Below are positions 59,961-64,000 of a stretch of DNA of 64,000 bases, in pieces (the first letter of the stretch is position 1; each line of letters starts with the position of its first letter). The notes beneath the pieces were generated by a model. It was not told where the DNA came from and searched no databases. It worked only from the letters and a program-made list of their open reading frames with translations. The position numbers and the translations under genes are program-made. Source of the stretch: Hypomesus transpacificus (lineage: Eukaryota > Chordata > Actinopteri > Osmeriformes > Osmeridae); assembly GCF_021917145.1 (NCBI RefSeq), contig NC_061080.1, positions 4,570,693 to 4,634,692 on the forward strand. Reading direction: 5' to 3'.

Positions 59961-60932
59961 AACACCCCCCTCTTCCCCTTCAAGTCTGTTGAGTACAACT
60001 GACATGTCAGACATGAGGCTGCTGTGGGACTTATGGAGGGAAAGTGTCGGAGAGAGAGAGGTCTGGAATGCACCGCCTTTAGCGTAACCGGAAAAGCCGC
60101 CAAAAGTAAAACAGTAAAAAAACACCCCAAAAAGCTCATTTATTAACCGCTCCATGACATTTTTTGCAACATTGGGACCAGTAAAATATCTTGATACCTC
60201 CTAGGCCGGTGTTTCCATACAAATTACCGATTGCTCTCTTGTGAGAGGGTGACAAAATCCCTTCATACACCTCATCAACTCAGGGAGACAGATTATCTAA
60301 TACCTATAGGTTTACAATGTACACAACGCCTGATGTTTTGACTGCCTGTATCTACATGCCTCCATACCGAAGAATTAGCCAAGGATTAGGAACCAAAAAT
60401 GAAACAAAAGGTAAAATCTTGTTTAGTTTGGGCAGGTTTAACTCAAACATGTGGAGGACATTTTGAAATTAGGAATAGCTTTTGGGATATAGCCTGTATG
60501 GGTTCTTGTTTATTGTAAATATGAATTGCATGCGCAAAAGAACAACATGAAATCTAGTTTTGGTGCACCAAATAGGTAGACCGTGTCATGTGGGTTGGCT
60601 CCAATAATCACTTATTGGTCACAATCAATTAGGGAGGCTGTGGGTCCCTTGCAGCCCAATGTAAATATACTGGCAAAGTTCAACTGCCAGAGACCTTGAC
60701 AAATAAATGGCCTTGTCACCAAGAGCATTCCATTAATCTCAATTTGTCATCCTTGTTTATTCAGGCCAGAGTGGTGTGTTTGTATGTCATCTGACTGACT
60801 GACTGTCTGACTTTGTATCAAAATCTACATCCAAATCTAACAGAAACCGTATTGATTCAGAACAACGTCTTTAAAAAATCTTCTGTAAATGCCTAGTAAT
60901 TACTATTATTAGGTTTGTATCTGTAGTAACTT

Positions 60933-61564
60933 CAAGGTTGGGTAGTCTAGGACTACATGTAATTGGGATTATGTAATCAGATTACAAAAAATAGGTAATT
61001 TTAATCAAACTGGATTACATTAGAAAAATATTGCAATTAGATTTAAAGTTATGTTGTCAAGGATTACTTTATTACATTTTGATGATGTCTTTAAAAATGG
61101 CTATTTAAAAATTGCCAGTGCAATGGCCAATGCTATTAACCAGTGGTTAATAGCATTGGCACTGGTTAATAGCATTGGCTGGTGAAAAATCATTGTTCAA
61201 TTTCAGTAACTATTCTAATACAATTTTACACAAACTGCAGGATACCAGTACTCATTACTGATAAATAGTCAGTTATTACTACTGTAAATGCTGAAAATGC
61301 TAAATGCCTTTTATTTGCATAGAAAATATTTTGAGATGTTTAAAGATGAAGATTATTTGTGGAAACGAAATGTGTGTGGCTGTCTAATTTGGGTAAGAGG
61401 TGCAATTTGTTCAATGTTTGATTTTGAAGTAATTCAAATGTATTGAAATGATATCAAAACATTTTAGTAATCAAACAGATTTCGAAAAAAATGTCAATTC
61501 AATTTGTATTCAGTAACTGACTATATTTCAAGTAGTAATCTGCAAGTAATCTGACCCAACCCTA
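60933..61564. mobile_element. Non-autonomous DNA transposon (MITE-like) with a palindromic centre
   Basis: Left end ggttgggtagtctagg and right end, in reverse complement, agggttgggtcagatt, share an inverted gttgggt terminus. Both sides are followed by subterminal gattac/gtaatc motifs (tgtaatcagattac on the left, gtagtaatctgcaagtaatc on the right). The interior is AT-rich with no coding frame. A 35-bp palindrome sits at 61126-61160. The size of about 630 bp and lack of any transposase indicate a non-autonomous element; superfamily not determined. Confidence 0.6.
61126..61160. repeat. 35-bp perfect palindrome plus a third arm
   Basis: gccaatgctattaacca, one base (g), then its exact reverse complement tggttaatagcattggc. 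A further direct copy of the right arm follows at 61163-61179. It could form a hairpin or cruciform. Confidence 0.95.
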
Positions 61565-64000
61565 CCAGTTATGTAAAGGAAAAAAGCTTTACATTTAATT
61601 ATTATCACTATTATCACTATTATAATATATCACTATCACTATATGTTCTGGTTCTTAGGATGTAAATAAGATAAAGAACATGATAAGATGGAATGTACTT
61701 TGCAAACAGACAAACAATAAAACATGTCTAAATGGTTTTAGTAGCCTAAAAAGTTCATATTAAAGGCCAAGGCAATGCAAATATTTCCAATCAAAGACTA
61801 GGCAGAACATTCAGGACCTTTTACAATTGTACATATTTTAACATGTTCTGGTGTTCTGGTTTTTATTTAGTCTTAACTTTCTTGAAGTGTTGTCCTGCTC
61901 CAGCAGTGACTGATTGTTTTAGCCCACATTTGAAATAACAACCAAATTCTTCTCATGATAGCATAAGAGAACAAGCCTTATCTGCCATCTTGTTCAGATG
62001 TTAGCTAGTCTATGTTTCTTCCCCCAGACACTCAGAACCTAGGACAACCATAACATTGAGGATCCATGCATTTTGTTGTACCAGACTTGTACAGAGTTAA
62101 ACAGTGTTGTCAGTGTATTGTGTAATCAGAATTAAACGTTGGCAATACATTGGCAGTCATGGGTTGTTGTCACTCAAATGTGAAAGAAAGAAACAAAGGA
62201 TATCAAGCATTTTAAATGATTGACTCAAAGTTGATAAGCCCAGCCCAATAGAAGTAATCTAACAAAGAAGTTTAAAAAGTGAACCTCACTTACATCTCCT
62301 GATATTGGAGTTGGTTTGAATTTCTAGTAAATAAAGTATAATTTCTTAGTCCCTGCACCCTCCTCTTCTCAACTTGACTGGGTTATTGCTGACGCCTGGA
62401 CTGTCATGCCTACAGCACCCTGACAGCCAAGTCATGCACTGACGAACCTCCCCCCCTCTCTCCCCCCCCCCCCCCCCCCCCCACTCCCCTCTGCGCCCCG
62501 AAACCCCCGTCCGCAGGAGACCGCTCATCCATCACTGGGTGTCAGGCTCAGAGCCCCCCGGGGAAGAGGCCTGCTGATTCCAGCCATTGTTTCAGGGTGA
62601 CTGCTTTTCCAGAATCTCAGACAAAAGTTGTTTACATTCACTGCCATTTATCTCTGTGTCTCTTCTTTCCTCGTGTTGGTGAGTTATTTTGGTGAGTGTT
62701 TGCCACAAATTTCTTTGTAAAAAAGAACCTACAAAAATCAACACATTGATTTTGATAGATACCTTTCTAATATACTGTACAGATAATGTGCATGTACTGA
62801 GGAATGTACATACTGTCTAAAGTATGATATGTATTATTTAATTTAAATAAATATGTTGACTGATTGCTAAAAACTGTTTAAATCAATTAATATCCCTCCT
62901 TCTCTATTGATGTGCTGATGTGCAACTAGAAATTGGCACAGTGTCATCCCTAAAGTCTCCATCACAAACTTTTCGTGTACAGATGAGTTGTCCCTAAAGT
63001 TCTTTTGGCATTTTTTATATCAATTGGCATAACATCTCTGAAAGACAAATATGCTGATGATATTTTCACACATTTAGAAGAAAGATCTGTGGATCAAGGC
63101 AGTTTTCAAAACCCCCTAAAGATGGCAGTCATACATGGGACTTTGCACTCTCTTTAGCTCAGTAGACGGCAAGTCACTCAGGAATTCAAGACTCACAGGA
63201 GAGAGACAGAAAGGGGGAGCACGACACGAAAAACATTCATTTCTGAAACTCTATCATGTTTATGTCTATCTTAAAAAAATGGGAAAATAATCATTAGTGT
63301 ACAAAGAGTAGTATACAGCGTCCAAGTTCTACTGAATGTGCTTTTCTAAATAAGCAGTGTAGTCAATTCGATGTGTTAGTAAATAACTGACTGCATTTCT
63401 GCCATCCCTTCTATGCTCAAACCAAATTAGTAATTGATTTTAAGAGGGAGATAAATAATCTCTTTTTGTGGCTGACGGCTTTGAAATGAGGTGTATCTAG
63501 GAAACTCCCAGCGGATTGGGAGCGCAGATCTTTTGAGCGAGCCAACTGGAGCATGAGGAGGAACTAATCTCTCCATTTAAGTGTTGGAGGCAGATTTACG
63601 CAAATCGCCTCCCCCCTCACCTCAAATTCCAGGGAAGACTCCCATTTGTATCAGTTAGTGCCCTCACTATTGTGCATAATTGTCGTGGATGTCGTTGCTT
63701 TTCCTCTTGCCTGGGGAAATGTATTGCATTAGCAACATGTCTGATTTAGCAAGTCTATGTATAGCTTAAGACTCTGTTCCAAGTAAGTATAATATTTTAA
63801 TATCAGTTTGCAGCCAGACTGTATGCAGCCACAGAAACTATGCTTTGGGTCCATGTGTTTCACATGATATATAGCAATGCATATTTTTATTTGGAACAAT
63901 GCAAGTGTTCCACGCATAATACCACAACTATGCCTACTCAAAACCACAGCTTTTTCTCCAGTAATTGGAAAGACATAGTAGTACTTAGTTCTTCTAAAAC
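61565..64000. other. Gene-free right end of the window
   Basis: No gene recognised. A run of 21 C is at 62462-62482. The blocks 62560-62650 and 63420-63620 are repeat-free and of mixed composition. The latter contains attgattttaagagggagat and atttacgcaaatcg and is a candidate conserved noncoding element. Confidence 0.3.
62462..62482 (+). repeat. Poly-C tract (21 C)
   Basis: Uninterrupted cytosines in a generally C-rich stretch (62448-62510); length may be an assembly artefact. Confidence 0.95.

Noticed and set aside
59792-60139. Cys/Val-rich and Thr-His-rich open frames on opposite strands
   Set aside because: Translations of CA/TG simple sequence.

Overview
The window is nuclear DNA from a ray-finned fish, almost certainly a teleost. 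The genes are vertebrate, split by GT-AG introns, compact, and embedded in AT-rich DNA carrying decayed fish-type transposons. The species cannot be named from the sequence. I rebuilt eight protein-coding genes exon by exon; every junction is in phase and every model except the truncated kif16b runs from ATG to stop.

Layout. 1-6431 (minus): kif16b, motor-domain part only; the gene runs off the left edge. 7307-9451 (plus): snrpb2, head-to-head with kif16b. 9452-15463: repeat-rich spacer holding a SINE-like copy and a nested pair of hAT elements. 15464-17696 (plus): a prokineticin receptor, probably prokr1. 19635-27560 (minus): aplf, with a solo LTR in its first intron. 28804-29414 (plus): fbxo48, head-to-head with aplf. 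30164-31887 (plus): cnrip1, with a Tc1-like relic in intron 2. 33325-43633 (plus): ppp3r1 (calcineurin B), with a candidate second first exon. 49942-53344 (minus): etaa1. 53345-64000: no recognised gene; simple repeats, a non-autonomous DNA transposon and possible conserved noncoding blocks.

Context. From memory of the human map, KIF16B-SNRPB2 lie on 20p12 and PROKR1, APLF, FBXO48, CNRIP1, PPP3R1 and ETAA1 lie on 2p13-p14. The window therefore seems to span a join between two ancestral blocks, probably in the 9.5-15.4 kb spacer. PLEK, C1D, DNAAF10 (WDR92) and PNO1, which lie among these genes in human, are not seen.

Function. The genes do not form one pathway. aplf (end joining and poly-ADP-ribose response) and etaa1 (ATR activation at RPA-coated DNA) both serve genome maintenance. 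prokr1, cnrip1 and ppp3r1 belong to GPCR and calcium signalling. The most interesting items are the phase-compatible alternative first exon of ppp3r1, a CpG-rich open reading frame inside its presumed 3' UTR, the symmetric aplf exon whose skipping would merge two PBZ zinc fingers into one, the nested hAT insertion with an exact 8-bp target duplication, and a transposon relic in kif16b intron 1 whose inner region has become a 33-bp minisatellite.
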